64,000 nucleotides of DNA from Arthonia radiata (lineage: Eukaryota; Ascomycota; Arthoniomycetes; Arthoniales; Arthoniaceae), in contig PSQN01000005.1 of NCBI GenBank assembly GCA_002989075.1, positions 1,687,241 to 1,751,240 of the forward strand. Reading direction: 5' to 3'. A program made the translations under genes and the position numbers. Numbering within the stretch: the first letter of the stretch is position 1; every line of letters starts with the position of its first letter. Below are positions 1-11,800 of the stretch, piece by piece. The notes beneath the pieces were generated by a model that worked only from the letters and a program-made list of their open reading frames with translations, had not been told where the DNA came from and made no database searches.

Positions 1-1
1 A

Positions 2-2617
2 CTCGAAGCCTGGAATGGCTTCTTGAAAGCCAAGGAAGAGAACCAGTCCCGTCCCGTGGAGATGAAAGTTCTTACCCGTTCGAGTGTTGATGCTTTCTCA
101 GAGGTCAGCGTGTCAATGGATCAAAAGGACTTCACCAAGGATATTGTGGACGGTGACATTGTATTGATCGCCAAGAGCGCAGCTGCTTTGAATGACGACC
201 GAGAACCAAAGTGCCTTTCACGCGTCATGAAGACCATCCGGAAGAAGACCCATATTGAGTTCCTCTATCGCGTCTTGCCTGGAGGCTCAATGGGCTCGAT
301 ATTCAGCCCTGGAGTCATATTATTTTTTCTCAAAATCATGCCGATCGTCCCGCTGGAGCGAGAATACGGAGCGTTACTTGGCCTGCAGTATTACGACCTT
401 TGTGAAGAGATCGCCCACGCCCGGCCTTCGCCTCTGCTGCCGTATCGGGATGAGACTCTGGACCCACTCATGAAGAATTATGTCGTCAACAAAGCTCAAG
501 CCAAGGCGATCAAGTCTGCGGTCGACAACGATGCATTCACGCTCGTACAGGGCCCGCCTGGATCAGGAAAGACAAAGACGATTGTCGCGATTGTGGGTGC
601 ACTGCTAACTTCAACAATGCAGCGCGGAGGCGTGCACATCAGCCAGCCGGTCACAAATGGAATGCACCCGCAGGCCCGGGCACCGACCAAGAAGCTGCTG
701 ATCTGCGCGCCTAGCAATGCCGCTGTCGATGAACTCGTGATGCGTTTCAAAGAAGGCGTCAGACTTACTGACGGTAGCAATCGTCCTCTGTCCGTCGTCC
801 GACTTGGTCGTAGTGACGCGATTAATGCTAATGTGCAGGATGTGACTCTTGACGAGCTCATTGACAAGCGGCTGAACATTGTCTCCGAAGGGCAGGCTCG
901 CGAGGAGACGACGAGGCTCATGCGAGAACACCAGACCGTCTCTGCAAAGCTGCGCGAGGCGCGTGATGTACAGGAGAAGGAAGACACATCAGAGACGCGC
1001 AGGGACGTTGAGGAGCTCAGGAAAGCCAAGGCGGTGCTAGGTCAGAAGGTGGATACTGCAAAGGACAACGAAGGTAACGCTTCGCGTCAAGCTGAGCAAA
1101 ATCGCCGCAAGGTGCAACAAGAGATTATCGAAGAAGCGCATGTCATCTGCGCAACGCTCAGCGGATCGGGCCACGACATGTTCCAAAACTTGAACGTGGA
1201 ATTCGAGACGGTAGTCATTGACGAGGCGGCGCAGTGTGTGGAGCTGAGCGCTCTGATTCCGCTCAAGTATGGCTGCGCAAAGTGTATCTTGGTGGGCGAT
1301 CCTCAGCAGCTTCCTCCAACCGTGTTCTCGAAGGAGGCGGCGAACTTCAAATACGAGCAGTCACTGTTCGTGCGCATGCAGTCCAATCACCCGCAGAATG
1401 TGCATCTGCTTGATACGCAATATCGTATGCACCCGGACATTAGCGCATTTCCAAGCTCAGCCTTCTACGAGGGCCGGCTCAAAGACGGTCCAGATATGGC
1501 GAAGCTGCGAACACGCCCGTGGCATGAAGCTGAGCTTACCGGACCGTTCCGATTCTTTGACGTTCAGGGGCAACATCAGTCGGCACCGACTGGGCATTCG
1601 TTGGTCAACAGAGCTGAAATTCGTGTGGCTATTGAGCTCTACCGTCGGCTTCTTACAGACTTCAAAGTTGACTTCGTGCGCAAAGTTGGTATCATCACAC
1701 CATACAAGTCTCAATTACGGGAACTCAAGACTCGATTCAGCCAGGAATTTGGAGGCCATATCACACAAGATGTCGAGTTCAACACGACCGATGCCTTTCA
1801 GGGACGCGAGAGCGAGATCATCATCTTTTCGTGCGTGCGAGCTAGTCCGGCTGGGGGCATTGGTTTTTTGCAAGATATTCGACGTATGAACGTCGGTCTA
1901 ACCAGAGCGAAATCATCCCTTTGGGTGCTTGGTAACTCCCAGAGCCTGATGAAAGGACGATACTGGAAGCAGCTAGTAGACCATGCGAAGAACTCGGGAC
2001 ACTTCACGCAGGGCAACATCGAAGCATTACTGAGAAGACCTCTGAAAAAGACCAGTGAAGTGAATGCTCCTTCACAGGGCGAGAGAATGCCAATGCTAGA
2101 TTATGGTGGTGATGCAGAGGAAGAAAAGAAGTCGGCGCTTCGCAAAGACTCCGATGTGATGGACATCGACGATGAGCGCAGGCCAAGTCGCATGTCAAAG
2201 CCGAGTTCCAAGAAGGAATTGAAGAAGCAACCTAACGGAGACAAGATGAATATCGATGGTGATGAGCGGAGCCAACGACCGTCTGACTCACGGAACACCA
2301 AAGAGCGCAAACCAGAAATCTCACGATCCTCCTCATCTTCGGACGCTTCCGTTCCACCCAAACGCAAGCCCGCCGACAGCAACACCGACAGCAATAACAA
2401 CGCTTCGAAGAAGCCTCGGTCGGAAAGCACGGACGTTGAAATGCGAGACTCGCCATCCGAACAGGAAAGTAAAACAGGCAAGGCGGAGAACGGCAAAGCG
2501 GCTGGCCCTATACCTGCATCCTCCGCTGCAAGACCACAAGGCATAGCCAAGCGGCCGCCACCTAAGGCGAAGAAGCCACCACCGAGCGTTTTCATGACGC
2601 CGAACCGTAGGACGTAA
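2..2617 (+). CDS. SEN1: SEN1-type superfamily 1 RNA/DNA helicase, C-terminal part (5' end outside window)
   Basis: The frame is open from the first bases of the window, so the N-terminus lies upstream. About 870 residues are visible. They contain an ordered SF1 helicase core: Walker A GPPGSGKT near nt 551, Walker B DEAA near nt 1219, QYRMHP near nt 1420 and the motif VI stretch GLTRAK near nt 1892. The segment before Walker A (PLEREYGALLGLQYYDL, then NKAQAKAIKSAVDNDAFT) is typical of Sen1. Sen1 unwinds RNA-DNA hybrids in the nucleus and ends transcription of non-coding RNAs by RNA polymerase II. After the core comes a ~200-residue low-complexity, Ser/Lys-rich tail with basic clusters (KRKP, KKPR) that could be nuclear localisation signals. 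No intron is evident in this part. Confidence 0.93.
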   Translation, partial: LEAWNGFLKAKEENQSRPVEMKVLTRSSVDAFSEVSVSMDQKDFTKDIVDGDIVLIAKSAAALNDDREPKCLSRVMKTIRKKTHIEFLYRVLPGGSMGSIFSPGVILFFLKIMPIVPLEREYGALLGLQYYDLCEEIAHARPSPLLPYRDETLDPLMKNYVVNKAQAKAIKSAVDNDAFTLVQGPPGSGKTKTIVAIVGALLTSTMQRGGVHISQPVTNGMHPQARAPTKKLLICAPSNAAVDELVMRFKEGVRLTDGSNRPLSVVRLGRSDAINANVQDVTLDELIDKRLNIVSEGQAREETTRLMREHQTVSAKLREARDVQEKEDTSETRRDVEELRKAKAVLGQKVDTAKDNEGNASRQAEQNRRKVQQEIIEEAHVICATLSGSGHDMFQNLNVEFETVVIDEAAQCVELSALIPLKYGCAKCILVGDPQQLPPTVFSKEAANFKYEQSLFVRMQSNHPQNVHLLDTQYRMHPDISAFPSSAFYEGRLKDGPDMAKLRTRPWHEAELTGPFRFFDVQGQHQSAPTGHSLVNRAEIRVAIELYRRLLTDFKVDFVRKVGIITPYKSQLRELKTRFSQEFGGHITQDVEFNTTDAFQGRESEIIIFSCVRASPAGGIGFLQDIRRMNVGLTRAKSSLWVLGNSQSLMKGRYWKQLVDHAKNSGHFTQGNIEALLRRPLKKTSEVNAPSQGERMPMLDYGGDAEEEKKSALRKDSDVMDIDDERRPSRMSKPSSKKELKKQPNGDKMNIDGDERSQRPSDSRNTKERKPEISRSSSSSDASVPPKRKPADSNTDSNNNASKKPRSESTDVEMRDSPSEQESKTGKAENGKAAGPIPASSAARPQGIAKRPPPKAKKPPPSVFMTPNRRT

Positions 2618-3244
2618 ACGTAGTTGCATAGCGAGGCGTTGGAGGCAAACGGATATGCTGAGTAGCATCGTTGCATGTTCGGCGTTTGAGCATTTGTGGA
2701 CGAGACCAGCATTTAGAGACATCATTGCATAGCGCCGGGGCGAGAGTTATGTGCTGCTGCAGGGGAAGATGCACAGCATTTGCATCGCATTGTCAGCACG
2801 GTATTATCTCAAACGAGCAATCATTAGCCGTGATACGAGAGATAGGTCACGCTGGAAACGGCCAAGTCAAACGAGACATTATTGACCCTGCCGCTTAGTA
2901 CCACTTCTGAGTGCCGTGATTGGTCAGATGACCAGATTCCGGCCCCAAGTGTCTCGACCGTCGTCATTGCCTGCATAAGTTTTGTCCAGACGACTACATT
3001 CAAGCTTCCATCTGACATCTTCCTGCTGCACCAACTCATCCACACTCAAGACACATCCGTTTGCACATATTGCTTTCACGACTCTCGTCACATATACTGT
3101 AACATAATATACAGCAGCCCCAACTCTCGCGCACAAGCTCCAGCAACTCTAGCTACACTCTGTCAGCAACTTCCAGCTAACCCAGCATGATCACCAGAAG
3201 GTGACAGGGCTGTACTGCAGACTGCATATCTCAAAGTACCAACG
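2618..3244. other. Intergenic region between SEN1 and the MFS gene
   Basis: This 0.63 kb stretch holds the 3' flank of SEN1 and the presumed promoter and leader of the MFS gene. The last 200 bases are C/T-rich on the + strand, as is common in fungal leaders. I see no gene, repeat or recognisable regulatory site. Confidence 0.5.
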
Positions 3245-5005
3245 ATGACCTCCCCACAAAGGCCTGATCTCGCTCGTGTTGACTCCCCAACTCCACACTA
3301 TCAGTCCTTTACCACCGAACCTCCGAGGAGCAAGGGCAAACCACCACAGCACGATGCCACTTCCTCAAGCTCGCGCGCTCGACATTCTTCCTCCTCTCGA
3401 CCGCGGTCATCCTCTTCAAGCCACAAACATCAGGAGACACCACTGCCCACGAGACAGCTGGCCGTGCTGGCCATTATAGCACTCGTCGAGCAGACAGCTC
3501 TCAACAGCATCACACCTTATCTACCTGCAATGGTCGCAAACTTTCCTGAGGTCGATCCTGACGAAGTCGGCATCTACTTCGGGCTGGTGGCTTCATCGTT
3601 TGCGCTCGCACAATTCGCTACAAACTTCTTCTGGGGCTGGCTATCAGACAAGGTGGGGCGAAAACCAGTCATACTCTGCGGCACATCGGTCACAGCAGTC
3701 TGCTTCATAGGCTTCGGCTGCTCGAGAAGATTATGGCAAGCGATGCTGGCACAAGCTTTGATGGGACTCTTCAATGGCAACCAGGGCGTCGTCTCTACGT
3801 GTCTCGGCGAGATCACCGACCGCAGCAACCAGAGCAAGGCGTTCACATATCTACCTGTTGTCTATGGCATCGGCGGGATAACGGGTCCTATACTGGGAGG
3901 TCTACTCGTGCGGACAGATGTCACACCCGAGCTTGCGCAGATGGGCTATCCGTTCCTTCCGCCCAACATAATAGCTGCTGCTCTACTCGTCATCGAAGTG
4001 GTTATCACCATGTTCTTCCTCGAAGAGTCCATGCAGGAACTTAAGGAGGTGCCGCCACTAGGTCATCGCGTCGGCAACCTCTTCGTCTGGTTGTGGGAAA
4101 TGACCGGTATGTCCAGGCGTCCACGCACCAAGTACGGGCGCCGCAAAGCTTCTCAATTCAGAGATGGGCTGGTTGCAACGCCTGGATCGCAGAACGACGA
4201 TGTCGAAGCTCCTGAGTTCTTCGCCCCTGGTGACTCTGGTGGCAGTCTGACCGTGCGAGATGTTCTCAACAAAGACGTCCTGCTCATTCTCATCAGCTTC
4301 ACCATCTTTCAACTCGGCAACATCGCGTACTCGGCGCTGTACCCCATCTTCGCGCAGGCACCTCCCCCAACCGGGCGAAATCTCTCACCCTCGAATATCG
4401 GCCTCTCACTGGCCTTTGCAGCAGTCATCACCATTGTCTTTCAAGTCGGCATCTTTGGCAAATTGCGCGATAAGCTCGGCAACAAGATTTCCTTCCGCGT
4501 CGGACTCGGTGGCTTCGTCATCGCCTTCTTGCTTACGCCTTGGGTTGGCTACAAGGACACCACGGGAGGTGTGATGTCCCATAGCAAGATCGCACTGTAC
4601 GCTGAGTTAGGTGTCGTGCTCATCATCAAGACAGTCGCGACAGTCGGGGGCCTTACTAGCGCCCTGCTACTTATTACGAATTCGGCGCGGGACCACACGG
4701 TGCTAGGCACGCTGAACGGACTGGCGCAGACGCTGTCCGCTGCAGGACGTGCTGTTGGTCCGTTCCTAGCTGGTGGACTGTTCTCCCTAGTGATCAAGGT
4801 GCCCAAAGGTGAGGCGGTCGCATTCGGTGTATTCGCGGCGGTGACGTTCGTGGGCTTCGTGCTGAGCTTTGGGATCCATGGTGAGAAGCTGGAAGCGGAG
4901 GACTGGGACGAGGAAGAAGGCACGGAGACGGAAGACGAGGATACGGAGGAGGAAGACACACAGCCGAAGGCGACGGAGGCGACACCGCTCATGAATAGGC
5001 GATAG
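3245..5005 (+). CDS. MFS transporter, 12-TM, fungal YCR023C/ZIFL-like type
   Basis: A single-exon protein of 586 residues. The N-terminal ~75 residues are Ser/Arg-rich and cytosolic, followed by transmembrane segments in a 6+6 layout. The loop between TM2 and TM3 carries the MFS signature GWLSDKVGRKP (residues ~137-147), and TM5 has the antiporter-like GIGGITGPILGG. A polar loop at residues ~275-340 separates the two halves. The C-terminal tail is strongly acidic (Glu/Asp/Thr runs) and ends TPLMNRR. The TM4-5 pattern with NGNQGVVSTCLGEITD matches the vacuolar/plasma-membrane MFS group that includes yeast YCR023C and plant ZIF-like carriers. The substrate cannot be read from sequence. The start ATG at 3245 is the first in frame after the leader. 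Confidence 0.9.
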   Translation: MTSPQRPDLARVDSPTPHYQSFTTEPPRSKGKPPQHDATSSSSRARHSSSSRPRSSSSSHKHQETPLPTRQLAVLAIIALVEQTALNSITPYLPAMVANFPEVDPDEVGIYFGLVASSFALAQFATNFFWGWLSDKVGRKPVILCGTSVTAVCFIGFGCSRRLWQAMLAQALMGLFNGNQGVVSTCLGEITDRSNQSKAFTYLPVVYGIGGITGPILGGLLVRTDVTPELAQMGYPFLPPNIIAAALLVIEVVITMFFLEESMQELKEVPPLGHRVGNLFVWLWEMTGMSRRPRTKYGRRKASQFRDGLVATPGSQNDDVEAPEFFAPGDSGGSLTVRDVLNKDVLLILISFTIFQLGNIAYSALYPIFAQAPPPTGRNLSPSNIGLSLAFAAVITIVFQVGIFGKLRDKLGNKISFRVGLGGFVIAFLLTPWVGYKDTTGGVMSHSKIALYAELGVVLIIKTVATVGGLTSALLLITNSARDHTVLGTLNGLAQTLSAAGRAVGPFLAGGLFSLVIKVPKGEAVAFGVFAAVTFVGFVLSFGIHGEKLEAEDWDEEEGTETEDEDTEEEDTQPKATEATPLMNRR

Positions 5006-5504
5006 GGGCGCCGACGCACAAGGTGATCTGGGTGGGATTGGGACTGCATACTTGCACGAGCACTGGCGCTGGGGTTACGTTCGTTGGTCATGACTGTATC
5101 CATACGCGACGGTACGATATCATGCATAGATGGCTTATGCTGAATACAGCAGTATTGCACATGCTTCCAGCATCATGTTGTTCTGGTTTCTCCTTGTTGC
5201 TTTCCATCGCGAAATAGGATCTAAGGTCAGGATATTTGGTGAGCCGAAGCGTTCCAAGCGTCTCCCCACAGACCTTTCATCTGATCATACTCAACTTCAC
5301 ACCAGCTCAACACGACGTCACAAATCTCGCGTTGACGTCCTTAAATCTCACCCTGACGATGGCGTCTCATCTCCTCAAACAATAAGCATATCCCCTAACT
5401 CTAAACCACATCAATCCCCGCAGCGCACGTCCCTACCGAGGCCGCCTCTCCTGACTCGCGCCGCACCCAACCCATTGACTTCACGCAACCCACACACTAT
5501 CATC
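5006..5504. other. Intergenic region and leader of the CE2-like gene
   Basis: About 0.5 kb between the MFS stop and the ATG at 5505. The reading frame of the next gene stays open back to about 5130, but that extension is compositionally unlike its mature protein, and the leader from ~5270 on is C/A-rich. I therefore place the start at 5505. Nothing else is seen. Confidence 0.45.
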
Positions 5505-8098
5505 ATGTCGCGCCCGCGCACCGCTCCGCACGCTTTCGAGCCCATCTCGCCGACGCCCTCGTACGACCGCCTCGCGCGCCCGCAGCGCACGGCCTCTGGT
5601 GATTGGAGCCCTAGGACGCCCTCTTACTCCGGGCGCTCCGATCCAAACAACGCACGCTCAGATTCGAACAACGCACGCTCAGATTCGAACAACGCACGCT
5701 CAGATTCGAACTTCGCGCGCTCGGAGTCCTACTCCTCGCCCTCCACGCCCACGTTATCCCTCCCACGCCGCGACTCCAGTGGCTACGCCAAATCTACGCA
5801 GCGGGTCTCCTCATTCACCCCCCTCCCCTTCGATGCCGAAAAGCCCCTTCCGTCCCGGACTTTCCAGCGCGCCCCAGAAAGAGGAAGAGGCATGGGCACA
5901 TACAACTGGTACCGCATCAAGCGGGTCGCGACGCGGCCGCTGCCCTGGGCGATTTTGATTGTCGTTGGGTTAATTACGTGGTGGAGTGCCGGCGCGCGCA
6001 CGGAGTTCGATAGCGAGGATGTGCAGGTTAGGTTACGGGAGCTGTTTCCGCCGGAGTTTACGAGGGAGTTGGTTTTTTGGCCGGCGAGTGCTAGGAGGAT
6101 TCATGTGAGTTTTTCTCGGTTCTTTTGGGGGGAGGAGTGGGGTGTGTGGGGTGGGGGGTGTGGGGTGTCGTGAATGAGGGAAGAGGAGAAGGTGGTGGCG
6201 GTGTTGATTGGATGGCGGAAGGGGGACATCATGGAAAGGGAGAAATAAGCGAAAGAGGATGGGAGGAATAGAAGGAGAAAAGAGCAGGACTTGGAAGCGC
6301 GAAGAGCAAAATTAAGACACAGGCTGACATGCGCACAGTACGTGGGACGATGGACCACAGCGCCGAATCGATTACGAATCGACGGATCGTTCCCTGGTGA
6401 GCTCTACATCCTCCAACCAACCAGCAAGCGCAACAACTAATAAGAACCTCAGGCGTCTACTTCGACCTCAACGTAACAAACACCTCCACCGTCGTCGTCT
6501 CCCTCCAAAACCAAAAGAAACCCGCCCAACTCCCCACAGACAAATCGCACGAGCTCGAAGAACGCGATGTCCCCCAGCCCGGCCAGCAATATTCACAATA
6601 CACCTTCTCCGCGGCTTCGCGCCTCCGCGTTTCCGCGCCGCCCGTCTCTCTCCTCGCACTTGTCGACGGCGAGGAATACGTCGTCTTACCCAATGCCACC
6701 TCCCTCGTCCCCATCCGCATGAAAGACCTCAACAAGAAGAAACACCACACGATCCGCGTCATCGCGCCCATGACCGATGATGCGGGAATGGGTGTCGTCC
6801 AGCTCGACGGCATCTGGCTGGACAAAGGCGGCCAGCTGCTGCCCGTCGAAGGCTCCACCGCGTCTGTCGGCCAGGGTATTGAAGATGACCTCGATCCTGA
6901 GGGCGATGAGATCGGGCGGTCTCACCGGCTGGGTCTCGCGTCCTTCATGCGGAGTTCAAGGAAAGGCCAGACGCAGGCGGTGGACGATGGGGAGGATGAC
7001 GAGGAGGAGGCGCCGGATTTCAGGAGGCGTAAGAAGCTGATTGAGATTGTGACGGACACGCCGGCACATCTGGATAACCGGCCGAGGCATACGAGTCGGA
7101 CGAGGGAAGCGGATAATCTGCTGAGTGGTGTTGTCGGCTGGGAGTATCTGATCGGAGAGATGTTTTCGGTGGATCATGTGAGTATTGGGAGTGAGGGCAT
7201 GTGTTTGACACATGATTGTATTGGCGGGACTGGAACGCCGAGTGGGATGGGTGATACGTTTTTCAGGAGGTACGTGCGCCCCGCTTTGCTCTCAACACCC
7301 TCTTCCCCCTTCTACCCTCCTCCGCCTCCCTCTGGTCCCATCACCCTCACCTTCTCACCTGAAAATAAACAACCACAACAACTAACAAAACCCAGCGGCC
7401 CCGCCGGCTCCCCCCACTTCTCCCACCCCTGGCCCTTCCAATCCTACGTCCCGGACGTCCTCATCCTCAACCTCGGCGCCTCAGACTTCTACTCCTTCGA
7501 GCTCAACGCCGCCGACTACAACAAGACCGCGCCAGACCTCTACCGCGCCTTCGAAGACACCTACGTCTCCCTCGTCAAGGCCATCCGCACCCTCGCCTAC
7601 CCTAGCCACCCTAGTATTCTAGAAATGGAGAGGCTCGGCGTGGACACCCACGAGGACAACGATAGCCCCGCCGCGATCCCAATCTTCGTGATGAGGCCGT
7701 TTAACGGGGAGTTCGAGCACGCTACCCAGGGGGCCGTCAATAGAGTGAGAGCGGACGGGGATAAAATGGTCTTCTGGCTCGACACGACCGGCTGGCTCGA
7801 TACAGAGTACACCGACACGACCGAGAGCGACTTCTTCACGGACCCGGACGAGCCGATGGCGCACCCGCACCTCACGGAGCGGGGCAACCAGAAAGTGGCG
7901 ATTTTCCTGCATATGCACGTGTGTCGGTATCTGGCGCATAAGGAGGATCGATGCGCGTTTCTGCCGCCGGAGGTGTATACGGGGAGCTACTTTGACCCGG
8001 CGGGCGCGAAGTTCGAGCGGTATGTGGAGGGGGAGAAGGAGCGGGCGTTGAAGGAGATTTATTGGAGGGATGAGGGGGGGGAGATTCCGGATCTGTAG
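5505..8098 (+). CDS. Type II membrane protein with CE2-like N-terminal domain and SGNH/GDSL-like hydrolase domain
   Basis: Four exons are inferred: 5505-6104, 6339-6396, 6453-7269 and 7396-8098, giving 725 residues. Splicing joins RIH to YVGRWTT and then DGSFPGVYFDL, restoring a continuous domain across two phase-compatible junctions. The N-terminal ~145 residues are cytosolic, Ser/Pro-rich and carry a 7-residue repeat (x4). One TM segment (PLPWAILIVVGLITWW) makes it a probable Golgi/secretory type II protein. The lumenal part starts with a jelly-roll-like region (YVGRW, LLALVDGEEY) and continues into an SGNH-like fold, with SIGSEGM as a possible nucleophile block, NLGASDFY as block III and a C-terminal DPDEPMAHPHLTERG that could supply Asp/His. 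This order resembles carbohydrate esterase family 2. A wall or capsule glycan deacetylase role is inference. Confidence 0.78.
5634..5717 (+). repeat. In-frame 21-bp tandem repeat, 4 units
   Basis: Four consecutive 21-bp units inside exon 1 of the CE2-like gene encode (R)SDSNNA-type heptapeptides. The two central units are identical and the outer ones diverge slightly. The unit length is a multiple of three, so copy-number change would keep the frame. Confidence 0.9.
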
Positions 8099-8805
8099 GA
8101 GGGCGGTGGGAGGGAAAAGTGGGCGGCGATATGTCAGGTTGATGTAGGTGGGCGTTTGGGTATGATGGGATGGGAAGGGTCGTGTGAGGATTGTGTAAAG
8201 ATATGATGGATGTGTATGAGCATAGAAGAGGCGTTGGAAGGGTGCATAGCAAGATTCTAAACGAAACATTTCAATTAAACAATAGCGTTCTATTTGCTTA
8301 TAGTTTCGCCAGGCCTGTGAAATTGAAAATGGCATTGTCGCATACTTCGTGATAGCATGGTTTGCTCGTCCATGTATAGATTGCATGCAGTGCAATGCCG
8401 TAGACCGTGCTGACCAGGCGGATGGAGAGTGTGTGGCTTTGTGACCTCGTTCGGTCGTCGAGCGAGGTTGAGAGATCCGTGGAATACTTCGATGAGGAAG
8501 ATGGCCTGTAGAGACGATCGTGCTGTCACAGCTGACGGGGTGTCTTGAGCAGACACTGGAGAAAGACCGCAGACGCTCAGTCCGCACAGACGCAGATGGC
8601 GTTAAGATGTACCGGTCTGATGACTGCGACGAAAGTGTGGGGTGTGTGGTGGCTGTGGTGGAAGGGAGGATATTGAAGGATGAATAATGCGATCGTTGAC
8701 GGGACGATTGAATGTGATGATGATGATGATGATGATGAATATGTTGGGCATGATGGCGTGGTAATTCACATGGAGAGTGCTGGGCTGTTATACCGCTGAG
8801 CTGGG
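8099..8805. other. Intergenic region between convergent genes
   Basis: The CE2-like gene and the NLR-like gene converge here. Apart from a GAT microsatellite at 8716-8738, I see no coding signal. Confidence 0.5.
8716..8738 (+). repeat. (GAT)n microsatellite
   Basis: About 7.7 uninterrupted GAT units in the 3' intergenic region. Confidence 0.95.
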
Positions 8806-11800
8806 TTAGACAAGACGATCATCGGTAGCCGTATGACCAATATTGTGTGTCAGCCCTCGTCGCGTCGTTCCGCCAGCATGACTAGATCTTCGTGGGTACT
8901 TGAGGTTCAGTGTTAGAACTTTTGACCTCAGGCGTGGCTGCTCAAGATGAGGCTCAGCTGCGATCTCACCAAGCTCAATGGGCGCGTGGCCAGCGCTTAG
9001 ACCTGAGCGGTCCGGTAAACAAGACTGTGGTGAACTCAGGCAGGGGCCCCCTTCAGCTTCGTCGCTGCCTTGGTGGTCATGTCGTCCTGAAGCTCGGTCC
9101 CGCGACGTCGTCTTTCGCCGTGATCCCTTGGCGTGCTTGCGCCTCCGGTCGTAGCCCTCGACCGTATACAAAACTTCACTTTCAGCATCGTCACGGGCGC
9201 CTGCTTCGACCAGTAGCTGGATGATGCGCTCATAGTTCCCAACGGGATCAGCCAGGCCGTTTTTCTTGAATCTGTAATAGCGGAAATAATGTCGTGCTGG
9301 GCTGATGCGTTCAAAATTCCGAGCGCGTTCAGCCGGGCTGGATTGGTAATAGCGGTAGTATTGTCGTGCTGTGCTTAATGCGGTGTGGCCTCGCCATCGC
9401 GCGACGACTTCGGCGCCGCCGTGCAACAGCCCTGGAAGCACTTCTGGTTGGCCGGTCTCGGCGGCCGTCGGCAGTGGAAGCTTACACCAGCCTGCTCGGT
9501 TTACATCGGCACCATAATCCAACAGTAACCCCAGTATATCTAGTCGTCCGTTTCTTGAGGCGGCAGCTAGCGCGGTGTCTCCCTCCGGTGAGCGTGCATT
9601 TGCGTCCCCCCCGTGCTCCAGGAGTAGCTGCAGAATCTCTCGGGAGTCGAGTTGTACAGCCTGGTAAAGCGGTGAGCGCGAGTGAGGATCGAGTGGATTG
9701 GGATCGGCACCGTGATCGAGCAGCAGCTGCACGATCCCGACGTAGAGTCTGCAACAAGCCGCGAAGAGCGGACTCCGGCCGTTAGTGTTCACAATGGCGC
9801 TTCGATCCAGCAACATTTTCGCGACCTCGACATGGCCGTGGGAACAAGCAAGATATAGTGGACTCTCGCGAGGATGCGGCGCCAAGGCTGAGAATGCAGA
9901 GGCGTTCACATCGGCTCCGTAGCTGAGCAATACCTGCACGAGTTCGCGCGCACCAGCCTCCGACGCACATGTAAGTGGGGTGAGATCATGGCCTGACGCG
10001 TTTACGTGAGCTCCTTTGTCAAGAAGTAAACGTACCATCTTCACGTCCCTGTTAGAAGCTGCACTCTGCAAAGCCGTACGGCCAGCACCCAGAGCGTTTG
10101 CATCAGCGCCTTTCTCGAGTAGCAATCGGGCCACCTTATCTTGGCGATAAACCGAAGCACCTTGAAGTGGCGTGTATCTGAACTTAGCTTGACTGATACT
10201 ATCAATATCAGCGCCGTTGTCGAGTAACAAACGTATGATCCCAGTGTGCCCGTAGAACGATGCAACATGAAGCGCTGTGCAGCCTGCATACTGGTTGTTC
10301 ACATCAATGTCTGCAAGAAACAACGTCAGCACGTACTAGATGACAATTTGAAGGAATGAGCAGTGAGCACCATGGGGAGATCGAGACAGACTTCGAAGGC
10401 GATCTTGACGAGGTCTGATTCCAGCGCGCAAAGAAGGAACAATGACAATCAATCGAAGAGCAACGTCTGCTCAAACGAGCTCCACCCACCTTGTCTAAGC
10501 AGGAAATCCAGCACTTTGTTGTGTCCATTGATGCAGGCAATGGGAAGCGCACGGCCAAGTGAAGAGAGCCTGTGTGTTGGCACTAGATCTCTGGTCAGAC
10601 GAGCGACTGATTTGGACGACCCTCCGCAAGCGGCCACGCATAGTGGCAGGAACGGCAGGTCAAGTCGGCGACCTGAAGAATCCCAGCTGACCTGCCGGGA
10701 AAAGGAGTCGCTTGAAGTTCTGTCATCATCGGAATGGGTATAGCTCTGCCTATGGTCTTTCCAGTGAGCTAATTCGAAGAATTCCGAGCGATTAATGCGC
10801 CCGGTAGGTCCCGTCTGAATGTTCGCAACGCAGCGCAAGAACGTCCGAAACGGGGTACCAGATGTGAGAAATCGGCATATCGATGCTGCGGTTGAAAAAG
10901 CAGAATCGTCTTCGGACACATCTGTCACGTGCATCCCAAGGAACAAGAGTTCACCTGCATGTTGTGCCCAAGGCTATTGTCGCTCGATTGACTGTTTATC
11001 TGGAGGAGATAGATGTAAGTGCGAGAGATAAGACAAGCAGCTGCGAACAACTGAAGCTTTTACCTCAAATTTCTGGAAATGTTTCGCAGATTCTCCCTTC
11101 ACTCGTCCGGATAGCAAATACTCCTTGACGGAATAATGAGCAAAGCGGACCTCGGCGAGATCGCCTCTTGGTGCGAGCGTGACCAGACTTGGGCAGATTG
11201 TTCCAATGTCGTTTGGGCGAGGCATGCGCATGCTTGGGTCAAATGAGACCTTGCACGGTTAGTAGCCAAAGCGTCTACGGCCTCAGCAAGCGTCAATGGC
11301 CTTTCGCTGAGCAACAACAACTGTAAAAGTAGAACCGCTTTGCGCTTCTTGACCTTCTTCATCATGCGTTGATACATCTCATCGAGTCCGTCGGGAAGAC
11401 GACAGAGTTCGTATTCGAGGTCTTCGTGGTCTACGCAGGTTTGAAGTTCGTCCAGGAGGCAAGCGGCATATCTAAACCTAGGCTACAGTCAATACGCACC
11501 TTCGGCCTGCTGCAGTGACGGATTATCTTTCAACGTACATGCCGTCAACTTTGCTCATAATCGCATTCTCCACTCGTGTGGGGACAGTTGAGTTGCGCCA
11601 CTTTTCGAATTCCACGCCGGTGTGTAGCCTTGAACGCACGTACAACTCAATATCAGGATTCAAGAAGTCCTTTTCGATGGACAAGAACTGGTGAAGATGG
11701 GACTTTGGCCGTTTTAGAGCCAGCTCGATATCGAACTCATCACGGCTCGTTGCCATCACCTTTAGGCACGCATGACGCTGTCTAAGTAAGTCTTGAAGCC

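Noticed and set aside
7619-8587. 322-residue minus-strand ORF
   Set aside because: Antisense to the last exon of the CE2-like gene; Arg/His/Pro-rich shadow composition.
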